Shown: positions 47,693 through 56,167, counted from the stretch's first letter. The stretch is 64,000 nt of DNA from Oceanihabitans sediminis (GCF_003337215.1 NZ_QPIG01000001.1:1216207-1280206), one strand, 5' to 3'. Notes: generated by a model not told the origin, from the letters alone. Numbers and translations are program-made.

Positions 47693-49477
47693 ATGAACCT
47701 TCAAAACACTTTATCAAATCAAATAAAGCAAGCTGTAAAATCTATCTATGAGGTAGAATTAGAAACTGTAGAATTTCAAGCAACAAGAAAAGAATTTGCT
47801 GGAGATATTACTGTAGTTGTTTTTCCTATGCTACGGCTAATTAAAGGGAACCCTATGCAAATTGGTGAGTCTATAGGGGAATATTTGGTTGAAAATGTTT
47901 CAGAAGTAAAAGCATATAATGTTGTTAAAGGATTTTTAAACATAGAAATTCAAGATGCTTATTACCTAGATTTTTTCAATAGTGTAAAAAACAATAAAAC
48001 ATACGGTTTCGTTGCGCCTAATGCAGACGATAAAGCTGTTATGGTAGAGTATTCTTCGCCTAACACAAACAAGCCTTTGCATTTAGGACATATTCGTAAT
48101 AATTTATTAGGTTATTCTGTTGCAGAAATTATTAAAGCTTCAGGAAAAAAAGTTTACAAAACACAAATTATAAACGATAGAGGTATTCATATTTGTAAAA
48201 GTATGTTAGCTTGGCAACGTTACGGAAATAATGAAACGCCAGAGTCAACAGGGTTAAAAGGTGATAAACTAGTAGGAAACTATTATGTGAAATTCGACCA
48301 AGAATATAAAAAAGAAATAGAGACTTTAAAAGCGCAAGGACAAAGCGAAGACGATGCCAAAAAGAATGCACCTATTTTATTAGAAGCGCAAGAAATGCTT
48401 CGTAAATGGGAAGCTGGCGATGAAGAGGTTGTTGCTCTTTGGACAAAAATGAACAACTGGGTTTACGATGGTTTCAACGTAAGTTATAAAAACCTAGGGG
48501 TAGATTTTGATACCCTTTATTACGAAAGCCAAACCTATTTATTAGGAAAAGAATTTGTTGTAGAAGGACTTAAAACAGGTGTTTTCTTTACGAAAGAAGA
48601 CGGTTCTGTTTGGTGTGACCTAACAGAGGAAGGATTGGATGAAAAAATCGTACTTCGTAGTGATGGTACCGCTGTTTATATGACTCAGGATATTGGTACA
48701 GCAATCCAACGTGTAAAAGATTTTCCAGATGTAGGAGGAATGGTTTATACGGTAGGAAACGAGCAAGACTATCATTTCCAAGTATTGTTTTTAATTCTGA
48801 AAAAGCTAGGATTCGATTGGGCTAAAAACCTTTTCCATTTAAGCTACGGAATGGTAGATTTACCTTCTGGAAAAATGAAGAGTAGAGAAGGAACGGTTGT
48901 AGATGCCGATGACTTAATTGTAGAAATGGCTAATACTGCCGAAGAAATTTCGCAAGAATTAGGAAAGTTAGAAAACTATACCGAAGACGAAAAGAAGGAG
49001 CTTTATAAAACTATAGGGCTTGGAGCTTTAAAGTATTATATCTTAAAAGTAGACCCTAAAAAACGTATTCTTTTTGACCCTAAGAGTTCTATAGACTTTC
49101 AAGGGAATACAGGGCCTTTTATTCAATATACCTATGCGAGAATTCAATCTATCTTACGCAAAGCAAATATAGATTTGAATACAAATTTAAACGCTTCAGA
49201 AGTATCTCTTCACGATAAGGAGAGAGAATTATTAAAACAATTAGAATTGTTTCCAGAGGTTATTCAAAATGCAGCTGAAAACCATAGCCCAGCATTAATT
49301 GCAAACTATACGTACGACTTGGTAAAAGAATTTAACTCTTTCTATCAAAATGTTTCGATACTTGGTGCAGATACGGAAGTTGAAAAAACATTTAGAGTGC
49401 AGTTAGCTGGTGTGGTAGCAAATACAATTAAAAATGCATTCGGATTGTTAGGTGTTGACGTTCCAGAACGCATGTAG
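47693..49477 (+). CDS. argS: Arginyl-tRNA synthetase
   Basis: ArgRS charges tRNA-Arg. The 594-residue class I enzyme has an N-terminal additional domain (1-110), the HIGH box as HLGH at 130-133 inside NTNKPLHLGHIRNNLLG, the tRNA/ATP region YMTQDIGTAIQRVKDFPDVG, the KMSKS equivalent GKMKSREGTVVDADDL and the anticodon-binding helical domain ending NAFGLLGVDVPERM. This is a full-length copy. Confidence 0.97.
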   Translation: MNLQNTLSNQIKQAVKSIYEVELETVEFQATRKEFAGDITVVVFPMLRLIKGNPMQIGESIGEYLVENVSEVKAYNVVKGFLNIEIQDAYYLDFFNSVKNNKTYGFVAPNADDKAVMVEYSSPNTNKPLHLGHIRNNLLGYSVAEIIKASGKKVYKTQIINDRGIHICKSMLAWQRYGNNETPESTGLKGDKLVGNYYVKFDQEYKKEIETLKAQGQSEDDAKKNAPILLEAQEMLRKWEAGDEEVVALWTKMNNWVYDGFNVSYKNLGVDFDTLYYESQTYLLGKEFVVEGLKTGVFFTKEDGSVWCDLTEEGLDEKIVLRSDGTAVYMTQDIGTAIQRVKDFPDVGGMVYTVGNEQDYHFQVLFLILKKLGFDWAKNLFHLSYGMVDLPSGKMKSREGTVVDADDLIVEMANTAEEISQELGKLENYTEDEKKELYKTIGLGALKYYILKVDPKKRILFDPKSSIDFQGNTGPFIQYTYARIQSILRKANIDLNTNLNASEVSLHDKERELLKQLELFPEVIQNAAENHSPALIANYTYDLVKEFNSFYQNVSILGADTEVEKTFRVQLAGVVANTIKNAFGLLGVDVPERM

Positions 49478-49489
49478 AAATATATAGCA

Positions 49490-49526
49490 AACTCCTTGTT
49501 GTATAACTTATAACAAGGAGTTTTTT
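49490..49526 (+). terminator. Intrinsic terminator after argS
   Basis: AACTCCTTGTT (49490-49500) pairs with AACAAGGAGTT (49512-49522) around an 11-base loop, running into TTTT. The right arm lies inside the last codons of the convergent antiporter gene. Confidence 0.85.
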
Positions 49527-50977
49527 AAACATTCGCTTACTTGCGTATAGTCTTCCTCTTTATCTGCAAGAACCATTAAAATATCTCCTTCTTTAATTAC
49601 TGTAGATCCTCCTGGTCGAATAAATTGCTTTCCACGTTTTATCATAACTATAAAAGCAGATTCCGGGAAGTTAAGGTCTACGATTCTTTTATCTATAGAA
49701 AAGTAATCTGCTAAAATCTCAAATTCTTGTAAGGCAGATTTAGGTAAATCTAAAAGTAACTGGTCTATTCTTGTGATTTTCTTAGATTCTTCAGGAAGAG
49801 CAACACGCAGCCATTTTGCAACTACAGACAAAGTAGTTCCTTGTATTAATATAGAAGTTACCGAAATAAAAAATACAATATTAAAAATCATATCGGCCTT
49901 TTCAATACCGGCTAAAAGGGGGTAGGTGGCAAACACAATAGGAACTGCTCCTCGTAATCCCACCCAGGAGATATAAGCTCTTCTTCTAAGCTTCATTTTA
50001 AAAAACATCAAACTAATAAGTATTCCTACCGGTCTTGCTACTACTATCAAGAAAATAGAAATTAGTAGCCCAATGCCTATATATGGAACAATTTGCGATG
50101 GAAATACTAGTAGTCCTAAGGTTAGGAATAACACAATTTGCATCAACCAAGCTAAACCATCAAACATTTTTAAGATGGTTTTCTTATGTATTAAATCTTG
50201 ATTTCCTAAGTATACAGCACAGATATAAATAGCAAGAAACCCGTTTCCACCTATAAAATCTGTAGCAGCAAACGTAAGGAACATTAAAGCAATGGCTAAA
50301 ACAGGATAAAGTCCTTCAAAATCGAGCTTAATTTTATTAATAATGAATTTGCTTAGAAAACCAAATCCAATACCTGCAATCCCACCAAGTATCATTTGTT
50401 GAAAAAACATAGGGATTATAGAAAGCACATGCTGATCCTGATTAATTACCAAGGTTAAAAAGGCAAGCGTAAGTACATAAGCCATAGGGTCGTTACTACC
50501 ACTCTCCAGCTCTAAAGTAGGTCTAAGATTTTTTTTAAGAGCAAGGTTTTTAGAACGTAAAATAGAAAATACAGCTGCCGCGTCTGTTGATGAAACAATA
50601 GATCCTAAAAGCATGCTTTCATATATGGTGAAGTCGGTAATAAACCAAACAAAGGTACCAAGAGAAATAGCGGTTAGTAATACTCCGACTGTAGATAATG
50701 CAATCCCTTCCCATAGCACAGGTTTCACGGCTTTCCAACTAGTGTCAAGTCCACCAGAAAACAAAATAAAGTTAAGAGAAACAATACCTATAAATTGCGC
50801 TAGTTTTGGATCGTTAAAGCGAATTCCTCCAATACCATCAGAACCCGCTAACATACCAATACCTAAAAAGAGTAATAAGGTTGGTACACCAAATTTGTAA
50901 GAAGTCTTACCTGCAAAAACACTAATTAACAATAATAAAGATCCAACTAACAGTATGTTTTCAATCGTTAAATGCAT
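49508..50977 (-). CDS. nhaP2: K+/H+ antiporter (NhaP2/CvrA type) with C-terminal TrkA-C domain
   Basis: This 489-residue CPA1-family antiporter has about twelve hydrophobic segments: LLVGSLLLLISVFAG, PTLLLFLGIGMLAGSDGIGG, the ion-binding region LLGSIVSSTDAAAVFSILRS with the essential D (STDAAAV), and LELESGSNDPMAYVLTLAFL. After residue about 400 comes a cytoplasmic regulatory domain ending FIRPGGSTVIKEGDILMVLA and DKEEDYTQVSECLKNSLL, typical of TrkA-C. It should exchange monovalent cations for protons. Potassium preference follows from family naming only. Its stop region overlaps the argS terminator. Confidence 0.9.
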   Translation of the reverse strand: MHLTIENILLVGSLLLLISVFAGKTSYKFGVPTLLLFLGIGMLAGSDGIGGIRFNDPKLAQFIGIVSLNFILFSGGLDTSWKAVKPVLWEGIALSTVGVLLTAISLGTFVWFITDFTIYESMLLGSIVSSTDAAAVFSILRSKNLALKKNLRPTLELESGSNDPMAYVLTLAFLTLVINQDQHVLSIIPMFFQQMILGGIAGIGFGFLSKFIINKIKLDFEGLYPVLAIALMFLTFAATDFIGGNGFLAIYICAVYLGNQDLIHKKTILKMFDGLAWLMQIVLFLTLGLLVFPSQIVPYIGIGLLISIFLIVVARPVGILISLMFFKMKLRRRAYISWVGLRGAVPIVFATYPLLAGIEKADMIFNIVFFISVTSILIQGTTLSVVAKWLRVALPEESKKITRIDQLLLDLPKSALQEFEILADYFSIDKRIVDLNFPESAFIVMIKRGKQFIRPGGSTVIKEGDILMVLADKEEDYTQVSECLKNSLL

Positions 50978-51380
50978 GCTTTTGCTTTTTAGTTTTGTTT
51001 TACGAAGATACTATTTGTCATTTAAAATTAAGTTCGTTTTCTATTGTTGATTTTTGATTTTTAGTTAAAAGGGATATACATCTGGGATATAGAAGGGAAT
51101 CATATATGTGTTTAGTACTGTTAGAATACAGTAAAAGCTAACAAGTGTATAAATTATTAAGGGTTTTATTTTAGTGATATTAAATGTTTTGTTAAATATT
51201 AAAACATTTGTTATGTTTATGAGGGATTCCCCTTCTTATCTAAGGTTGTGGTAGGTTTTTTATTATGGAATACATCTTTTCCATTTCACGATACCCAAGT
51301 AAAATAAAAAGGCATATAATCTATTTTAAGAGGGGATGATGATTTAATCATATTATTAGTTTAACCTTAATTTATTTTTT
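50978..51380 (+). other. Non-coding region upstream of the GEVED-domain T9SS protein
   Basis: I see no open frame with coding character in these 403 bases. There are several inverted repeats: AAATGTTTT/AAAACATTT (51182-51190, 51201-51209), GGGATTCCCC (about 51223), ATGGAA/TTCCAT (51265-51284) and the dyad ATGATTTAATCAT (about 51339-51351). A convincing TTG-N19-TAnnTTTG promoter was not found on the plus strand. The region may hold a structured leader for the gene at 51381 and the antiporter promoter on the reverse strand. Confidence 0.5.
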
Positions 51381-52913
51381 ATGAAAAAAATTACTTTTTT
51401 ATTGTTTTCGTTTTTAGCTGCTGCTTTTAGTTGGCAAGGCTATGCGCAATTAGGAAGCGATTGTTCTGCTCCTTTAGTTGTTTCGAGTGTTCCCTTTAAT
51501 GATGCGGGAAACACCTCTGCTTTTGGAAATAACTACTCAAGCTCTGATGTTCCACCACTTGCGGCTGGTGCTGTAACTAATGGTACAGGCGCTTCAGACT
51601 ATATTAGTGGTGATGATGTGGTTTATTCTTATACTGCAGGGGCAGATGGGTCAATAAACATTAGTACTACGAATCAAAACTCTTGGATTGGATTGTGGGT
51701 TTTTACAGGCTGTCCTTTTAGTGAAACAGTAGGATATCATACGTCTACCAGTGGTGCAGCTCGATCAATTCCTAACTTACCAGTGGTTGCAGGTCAAACA
51801 TACTATATAGTGATATCTACTTGGCCATCACCTCAAAGTACAGAGTATACAATAAACATTGATGGGACAGCTCCTTATGTATACGAAGCTTGTACAGGTA
51901 CTCCTGCTGGCGGAACTGTAGTGCTTAGCGCAACATCAGGAAACCCAGGAGAATCTTATACGGTTTCAGCACAAGGTTATACCTTAGCTTCAGATATGTC
52001 TTTTCAGTGGCAATCTAATTTGAATGGTCAAGGATGGCAAGATGAAGGGGTTTCTTCCGATACTTTAATTCCTTATGTGGCAACAGCTCCTAGTGAGATT
52101 GGTGACACTGTAGAGTGGAGGTTAGTTGTAACCTGTAATGTTTCAGAAGAATCTGCATATTCTGAGATAGCTACTTTTACTTCTTCAATAAACTATTGTA
52201 CATCTGCAGGATCTAGTGTAGAGCCAATTACTAGAGTTATATTTGCAGGTATAGATAATTCTTCGCCTACAACTACTGCTGGTTCAGGTTATGAAGATTT
52301 TACTTCTATTGTTGGAGAAGTGGAAGTAGATAATACCTATAGTTTTACAGCAGAAGGTAATACTAGTGGACCATATACAAATTACTTTACAGTTTGGATT
52401 GATTGGAACCAAAATGGAACTTTTGAAACAGAAGAAATGTACGAAATTGGATCAATAAACAATTCAAGTGGTGAAGATGGGCAACAAGCAACAAGAGATA
52501 TTGTAGTACCTAGTACTGCTTTAGAAGGAGATACACGTATGCGTGTTGTAAAGAACTATAACACGTCAAGAGATAATCCTTGTGGAAGTTTTTCTTATGG
52601 AGAGGTGGAGGATTATACTATAAACGTAGCTGCTTCCATGTCTGTAGATGATAATAGCTTACTATCCAATATTCGTTTATATCCAAACCCGACAAACAAC
52701 GGGATTTTTAGTATAAAGGCTCCTAAATTACATGGTGAGTCTGTATTGATTACAGTAAATGATATGCTTGGTAGAGAAGTATATGCTGCTGAGAAAGTTT
52801 TCTTAGGAGCTAATTTACAAGTATATTTAGGTCAAAATTTAATGAATGGAGTATATATTGTAAGTTTAAAAACAAAGGGGGAACTACAGTCTTTCCGCGT
52901 AGTTAAGCGTTAA
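51381..52913 (+). CDS. Secreted T9SS-sorted protein with GEVED domain
   Basis: This 510-residue protein has a signal peptide (LLFSFLAAAFSWQGYAQ). An N-terminal PPC-like beta domain follows (about 25-165: ISGDDVVYSYTAGADGSINI, GQTYYIVISTWP), then an Ig-like region (about 170-265), a GEVED domain (FTVWIDWNQNGTFETEEMYE, SFSYGEVEDYTINVA) and a type IX secretion sorting domain from about 425 (SNIRLYPNPTNNGIFSIKAP, LMNGVYIVSLKTKGELQSFR). It should be exported across the outer membrane by T9SS and attached or released at the surface. Ligand unknown. Confidence 0.87.
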   Translation: MKKITFLLFSFLAAAFSWQGYAQLGSDCSAPLVVSSVPFNDAGNTSAFGNNYSSSDVPPLAAGAVTNGTGASDYISGDDVVYSYTAGADGSINISTTNQNSWIGLWVFTGCPFSETVGYHTSTSGAARSIPNLPVVAGQTYYIVISTWPSPQSTEYTINIDGTAPYVYEACTGTPAGGTVVLSATSGNPGESYTVSAQGYTLASDMSFQWQSNLNGQGWQDEGVSSDTLIPYVATAPSEIGDTVEWRLVVTCNVSEESAYSEIATFTSSINYCTSAGSSVEPITRVIFAGIDNSSPTTTAGSGYEDFTSIVGEVEVDNTYSFTAEGNTSGPYTNYFTVWIDWNQNGTFETEEMYEIGSINNSSGEDGQQATRDIVVPSTALEGDTRMRVVKNYNTSRDNPCGSFSYGEVEDYTINVAASMSVDDNSLLSNIRLYPNPTNNGIFSIKAPKLHGESVLITVNDMLGREVYAAEKVFLGANLQVYLGQNLMNGVYIVSLKTKGELQSFRVVKR

Positions 52914-52945
52914 TTGTAACGTATTACATATTATAAATATGAATA

Positions 52946-52990
52946 AAAAAGTAAAGAGGGAAACCATAGTGGTTTCCCTCTTTACTTTTT
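52946..52990 (+). terminator. Intrinsic terminator after the GEVED protein gene
   Basis: A 20-base perfect stem with left arm at 52946-52965 and right arm at 52971-52990 (key core GAGGGAAACC/GGTTTCCCTC) around ATAGT. The right arm ends in five T. It is among the strongest terminators in the window. Confidence 0.95.
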
Positions 52991-53265
52991 AAATAAAAAA
53001 TGTTTTCAGCAAAAACATTAGGTGGCGTCAATTAATGGGTGTACATTTGCTGAACATTAAAAGACACCTGTCGAGTTTAAGGTAGTATATAGTACAATTA
53101 GTTTTACGAGTTTTCTCTTCTTTCCAATTTTATTTTTACAATTACTTTTTCAATAGCGTTTTAAAAGAATATTAATTGATAATCAATTTAATATTCATTC
53201 ATATGCTTATCTTAATTAGGAAGCTTTTATTGTAAAAAATAATAAACAATTTAAATTTAGTAAAG
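52991..53265 (+). promoter_or_regulatory. Leader region of the cold-shock gene, no separate gene seen
   Basis: The stretch after the terminator holds a long-range pair TTCAGCAAA (53005-53013) and TTTGCTGAA (53046-53054), and the dyad ATTGATAATCAAT (about 53176-53188). No other coding frame is seen. Long structured leaders are usual for cspA-type genes, where they control mRNA stability and translation with temperature. This assignment is by position and is not proved. Confidence 0.4.
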
Positions 53266-53460
53266 ATGCAAGAAGGCACAGTAAAATTTTTCAACAACAC
53301 CAAAGGATTTGGTTTCATTAAATCATCAGAAACAGGAGAAGACATCTTCGTACATAATTCTGGTCTAACAGACGAGATTAGAGAAGATGATAAAGTTCAG
53401 TATGAAACAGAACAAGGAAGAAAAGGTTTAAACGCAATTAACGTTGTAGTTATAGACTAA
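53266..53460 (+). CDS. Cold-shock domain protein (CspA type)
   Basis: The 64-residue protein is one OB-fold cold-shock domain that binds single-stranded RNA. RNP1 is KGFGFIKS at 14-21 and RNP2 is EDIFVHNSGL. The opening QEGTVKFFNNTKGFGFI and the closing KGLNAINVVVID are standard. It probably acts as an RNA chaperone. Whether it is cold-induced cannot be read from the coding sequence. Confidence 0.95.
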   Translation: MQEGTVKFFNNTKGFGFIKSSETGEDIFVHNSGLTDEIREDDKVQYETEQGRKGLNAINVVVID

Positions 53461-53502
53461 TCATAATAAATATTTATCTTTAAGATAAAACCTTATTAAA
53501 AG

Positions 53503-53534
53503 AAAAAAGACCGTTTATTTAAACGGTCTTTTTT
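53503..53534 (+). terminator. Terminator between the cold-shock gene and trmL
   Basis: AAAAAAGACCGTTT (53503-53516) pairs with AAACGGTCTTTTTT (53521-53534) around a 4-base loop. T tracts exist on both strands, so it could serve both converging genes. Confidence 0.92.
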
Positions 53535-53556
53535 ATGCTTTATTTTTAAGGTATTT

Positions 53557-54009
53557 TTATCTAATGTTTCGTAGAGCTTCATAAGTGATAATACTAACGG
53601 CGTTTGCAAGATTTAGGCTTCTTACCTGATCGCTATAAATGGGGATTTTAAAAAGTTTATCTACTTGTTCTTCAATTATAGCTTTTGGTAGTCCTACCGA
53701 CTCCTTTCCAAAAACTAAAAACATATTATCTTCAAAGGAAATATCCCAATAGTCTTTTGTTCCGTGGCTAGAAAGAAAAACCATTTTAGCGTTTTTGTTT
53801 TTGCTAAAAAACTCCTCTATATTTTCATAATAATATACGTTTAGATGTTGCCAATAATCTAAACCTGCACGCTTTAATCTTTTGTCGGTTATCTCAAAAC
53901 CAAAAGGTTTTACTAGATGTAAATTCGATCCAGAGGCTAAAGCTAGTCTACCAATATTTCCTGTGTTATTTGGTATTTCAGGTTCAATAAGAACGATGTT
54001 TAACGTCAT
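53557..54009 (-). CDS. trmL: tRNA (cytidine(34)-2'-O)-methyltransferase TrmL
   Basis: TrmL is a small SPOUT methyltransferase that modifies the wobble base of tRNA-Leu. The 150-residue protein starts MTLNIVLIEPEIPNNTGNIG, has VFLSSHGTKDYWDI and the knot motif FLVFGKESVGLPKAIIEEQ, and ends QVRSLNLANAVSIITYEALR. Length and motifs match TrmL rather than the larger TrmH/RlmB forms. Confidence 0.93.
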   Translation of the reverse strand: MTLNIVLIEPEIPNNTGNIGRLALASGSNLHLVKPFGFEITDKRLKRAGLDYWQHLNVYYYENIEEFFSKNKNAKMVFLSSHGTKDYWDISFEDNMFLVFGKESVGLPKAIIEEQVDKLFKIPIYSDQVRSLNLANAVSIITYEALRNIR

Positions 54010-54042
54010 ATTAGTTTATTTGTAAACGGAATTTAGTTGTTG

Positions 54043-54261
54043 CTATGTTGCTTTTGTAAGTTTTAAGATAACGATTCTTATTAGTAAGATAAATGGAAAT
54101 CCATGCATAATTGTATCAAACCAATCTATTAGCTGCATGCCATTTGCTCCTCCTATTATCCATTTTATTTTGCCAAAAAGATGAGGTTCTGGTAAAAATG
54201 GAGCAAAGCCCATAGTTAAACAAAGAAGAGTAATGATTTTCCAGTCGTTTAGTATTTTCAT
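54043..54261 (-). CDS. Small two-segment membrane protein of unknown function
   Basis: This 72-residue protein has two hydrophobic segments (about 8-24, IITLLCLTMGFAPFLPEPHL, and about 48-66, IMHGFPFILLIRIVILKL), with a soluble turn FGKIKWIIGGANGMQLIDWF between them. I have no functional family for it. Its clean frame between trpF and trmL, on the same strand and with short gaps, supports a real gene. Confidence 0.65.
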   Translation of the reverse strand: MKILNDWKIITLLCLTMGFAPFLPEPHLFGKIKWIIGGANGMQLIDWFDTIMHGFPFILLIRIVILKLTKAT

Positions 54262-54316
54262 AAGTATTTAATTATAGGTTCTATAAAGTATCCACTTATG
54301 AAACCTTGTTTTTTGC

Positions 54317-54952
54317 CTAGTGAATATAGTTGTTAATAGCTAATTGGTGTTTGAACTCTTTAAGTAAACTTATATCTTTTATACCTGTAGTTTTTTCAAA
54401 TTTACTATTTAAATCTAATGCGCAGCACAAATCAGATTCTGGTCGTTTTAAGAATAAAAGTAATGCTTGTAATTGCTTTGGACCAATTCCTCCACTTAAA
54501 AAGTAAGGCTTGCTAGAAGGGTATTTCTTAAATACATTCCAGTTAAAGGGATGTCCTGTTCCTCCAGGTTCTCTTCCTTTGGTATCAAAAAGGTAATAGT
54601 CGCAAACATCTTCATAAGGTTCTAAAACACTAAAATCAAATTGATTTTTTACAGAAAAAACTTTTATGACCTGTACATTATATTCCTTTAACTGTTCGCA
54701 CAACTCAGGAGACTCCTCTCCGTGTAGTTGTACCACTTGTAGGTTATAGTATTCGATTTTATCTACAATAAAAGCTAGGCTAGCGTTAACAAAAACACCA
54801 ACTTTTTTTATGCTCTCAGGAACTTCTGGTATATCGGTACTTAAAAAACGAGGGGAGTTTTTATAAAAAATAAAACCTAGATAATCAGGTTGTATTTCTG
54901 CAACATCTAAAATGTTGTTTTCGGATTTCATTCCGCATATTTTTAGTTTCAT
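54317..54952 (-). CDS. trpF: Phosphoribosylanthranilate isomerase
   Basis: TrpF catalyses the third step of tryptophan synthesis, converting phosphoribosylanthranilate to CdRP. The 211-residue TIM barrel has the catalytic cysteine in KICGMK (C6), VGVFVNASLAFIVDKI, VVQLHGEESP, the catalytic aspartate in FDTKGREPGGTGHPFNW, and LSGGIGPKQL, with the ending LDLNSKFEKTTGIKDISL. All key residues are present. trpE, trpD, trpC, trpB and trpA are not in the window. Confidence 0.95.
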   Translation of the reverse strand: MKLKICGMKSENNILDVAEIQPDYLGFIFYKNSPRFLSTDIPEVPESIKKVGVFVNASLAFIVDKIEYYNLQVVQLHGEESPELCEQLKEYNVQVIKVFSVKNQFDFSVLEPYEDVCDYYLFDTKGREPGGTGHPFNWNVFKKYPSSKPYFLSGGIGPKQLQALLLFLKRPESDLCCALDLNSKFEKTTGIKDISLLKEFKHQLAINNYIH

Positions 54953-55037
54953 AATTCTGTAATGCCTTTATAAATAGGTTTTTATTGTTGTTTTTATTTA
55001 TTAAGAGGGCTTTCACCTATTTCTTAATGAATTTAGA

Positions 55038-55607
55038 CTAATGGTTTAGCCAATTTTTTAATAGCTGTTTGCCGTTAGGAGTTAATACCGATTCTGGATG
55101 ATATTGAACACCTCGAACATCGTAAACCCTGTGTCGTAAGGACATTATTTGTCCGTTTTCATCTTCAGAAGTTGCTTCTAGACAATCAGGTAGGTTTTTA
55201 TCTACAACCCATGAATGATATCTTCCTACCGGGAAACTTTTTTTAAATCCGGTAAATAGCGCTTCGTTTGCTGCCGTCTGTGTTACTTTTGTTGCAACGC
55301 CATGATAAACAGCCTCTAGGTTTATTAGTTTTCCGCCAAAAACTTCTGCTATTGCTTGTTGTCCTAAGCAAACACCTAGAATGCTTTTGTAAGGAGCGTA
55401 TGTTTTTATAATCTTTTTAAGCAAACCGGCCTCGTCTGGAATCCCTGGTCCTGGTGATAGAATTATTTTATGAAAATCTGCTACCTCTTCAAGGCTAAGT
55501 TTATCGTTTCGTCTTACAAGAACTTCCGCATCTAAATCCTCTAAATAGTGGACTAAATTATAGGTAAAGCTATCGTAGTTGTCTATAACTAAAACTTTTG
55601 TTTTCAT
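55038..55607 (-). CDS. trpG: Anthranilate synthase component II (glutamine amidotransferase)
   Basis: TrpG releases ammonia from glutamine for anthranilate synthesis with TrpE, or for aminodeoxychorismate with PabB. The 189-residue class I amidotransferase has VIDNYDSFTYNLVHYLEDLD, the oxyanion strand ILSPGPGIPDEAG, the nucleophile in GVCLGQQAIAEVFGG, SFPVGRYHSWVV and the His-Glu pair in GVQYHPESVLTPNG. An in-frame ATG at 55613 adds two residues. I prefer 55607, where a GAAGGA sequence sits six bases upstream. It is 85 bases ahead of trpF on the same strand. Confidence 0.92.
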   Translation of the reverse strand: MKTKVLVIDNYDSFTYNLVHYLEDLDAEVLVRRNDKLSLEEVADFHKIILSPGPGIPDEAGLLKKIIKTYAPYKSILGVCLGQQAIAEVFGGKLINLEAVYHGVATKVTQTAANEALFTGFKKSFPVGRYHSWVVDKNLPDCLEATSEDENGQIMSLRHRVYDVRGVQYHPESVLTPNGKQLLKNWLNH

Positions 55608-55815
55608 GTTCATTCCTTCGCAAGGTAAGGTTTGTTAAGCTACCTTTCAGTATAAAATTTCTTCTTAGAGAAATTCTATAGTTACTATTATAAAATCATT
55701 CAAAAGTATAAAAGAAAACAAGAACAGACAATGTTTTAAATTTATAATAGTGCTTAAAAATGCGATTAGGATTTAAGACTTTAAAAGTTTTTTCGTCTAT
55801 TTTATAAAGAAACAT

Positions 55816-55823
55816 TAGATTTG
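55816..55823 (+). promoter_or_regulatory. -7 element TAGATTTG upstream of the rhodanese pair
   Basis: TAGATTTG fits TAnnTTTG and lies 19 bases before the ATG at 55843. The -33 region holds only TTTC near 55791-55794, so the promoter is partly supported. Confidence 0.5.
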
Positions 55824-55842
55824 CAATAAAAAGAGAACATAT

Positions 55843-56157
55843 ATGGCAGATTTATCACAAAACCAGTGGCAAGAAGAATTATTGAAGGATGATAATGCAG
55901 TAATTTTAGATGTTAGAACAGCTGAAGAAGTTGAAGAAGGTTATATACCAAATGCTGTTCATGCAGATATTTATCAGCCACAAGAATTTATGAGCAAAAT
56001 AGAAGCTTTAGATAAGACTAAAACTTTCTATGTGTATTGTCGTTCTGGCGGAAGAAGCGCACAAGCTTGTGCAATTATGAATCAAATGGGTTTTGAAAAC
56101 ACGAAGAACTTATTAGGTGGTTTTAGTGAGTGGACTGGTGAGGTTGCTAATAAATAA
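55843..56157 (+). CDS. Single-domain rhodanese, cytoplasmic
   Basis: Rhodaneses transfer sulfane sulfur through a cysteine persulfide. The 104-residue protein has NAVILDVRTAEEVEEGYIPN and the active-site loop YCRSGGRSAQA (C66), followed by NLLGGFSEWTGEV. No signal peptide is present. It is followed after 10 bases by a second rhodanese with a lipoprotein signal, so the two should be cotranscribed. Confidence 0.9.
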   Translation: MADLSQNQWQEELLKDDNAVILDVRTAEEVEEGYIPNAVHADIYQPQEFMSKIEALDKTKTFYVYCRSGGRSAQACAIMNQMGFENTKNLLGGFSEWTGEVANK

Positions 56158-56167
56158 GAAGTTTAAA

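Noticed and set aside
53005..53054. TTCAGCAAA/TTTGCTGAA pair as a terminator or small transposon ends
   Set aside because: No T tract follows, no target duplication flanks it, and nothing coding lies between the arms.
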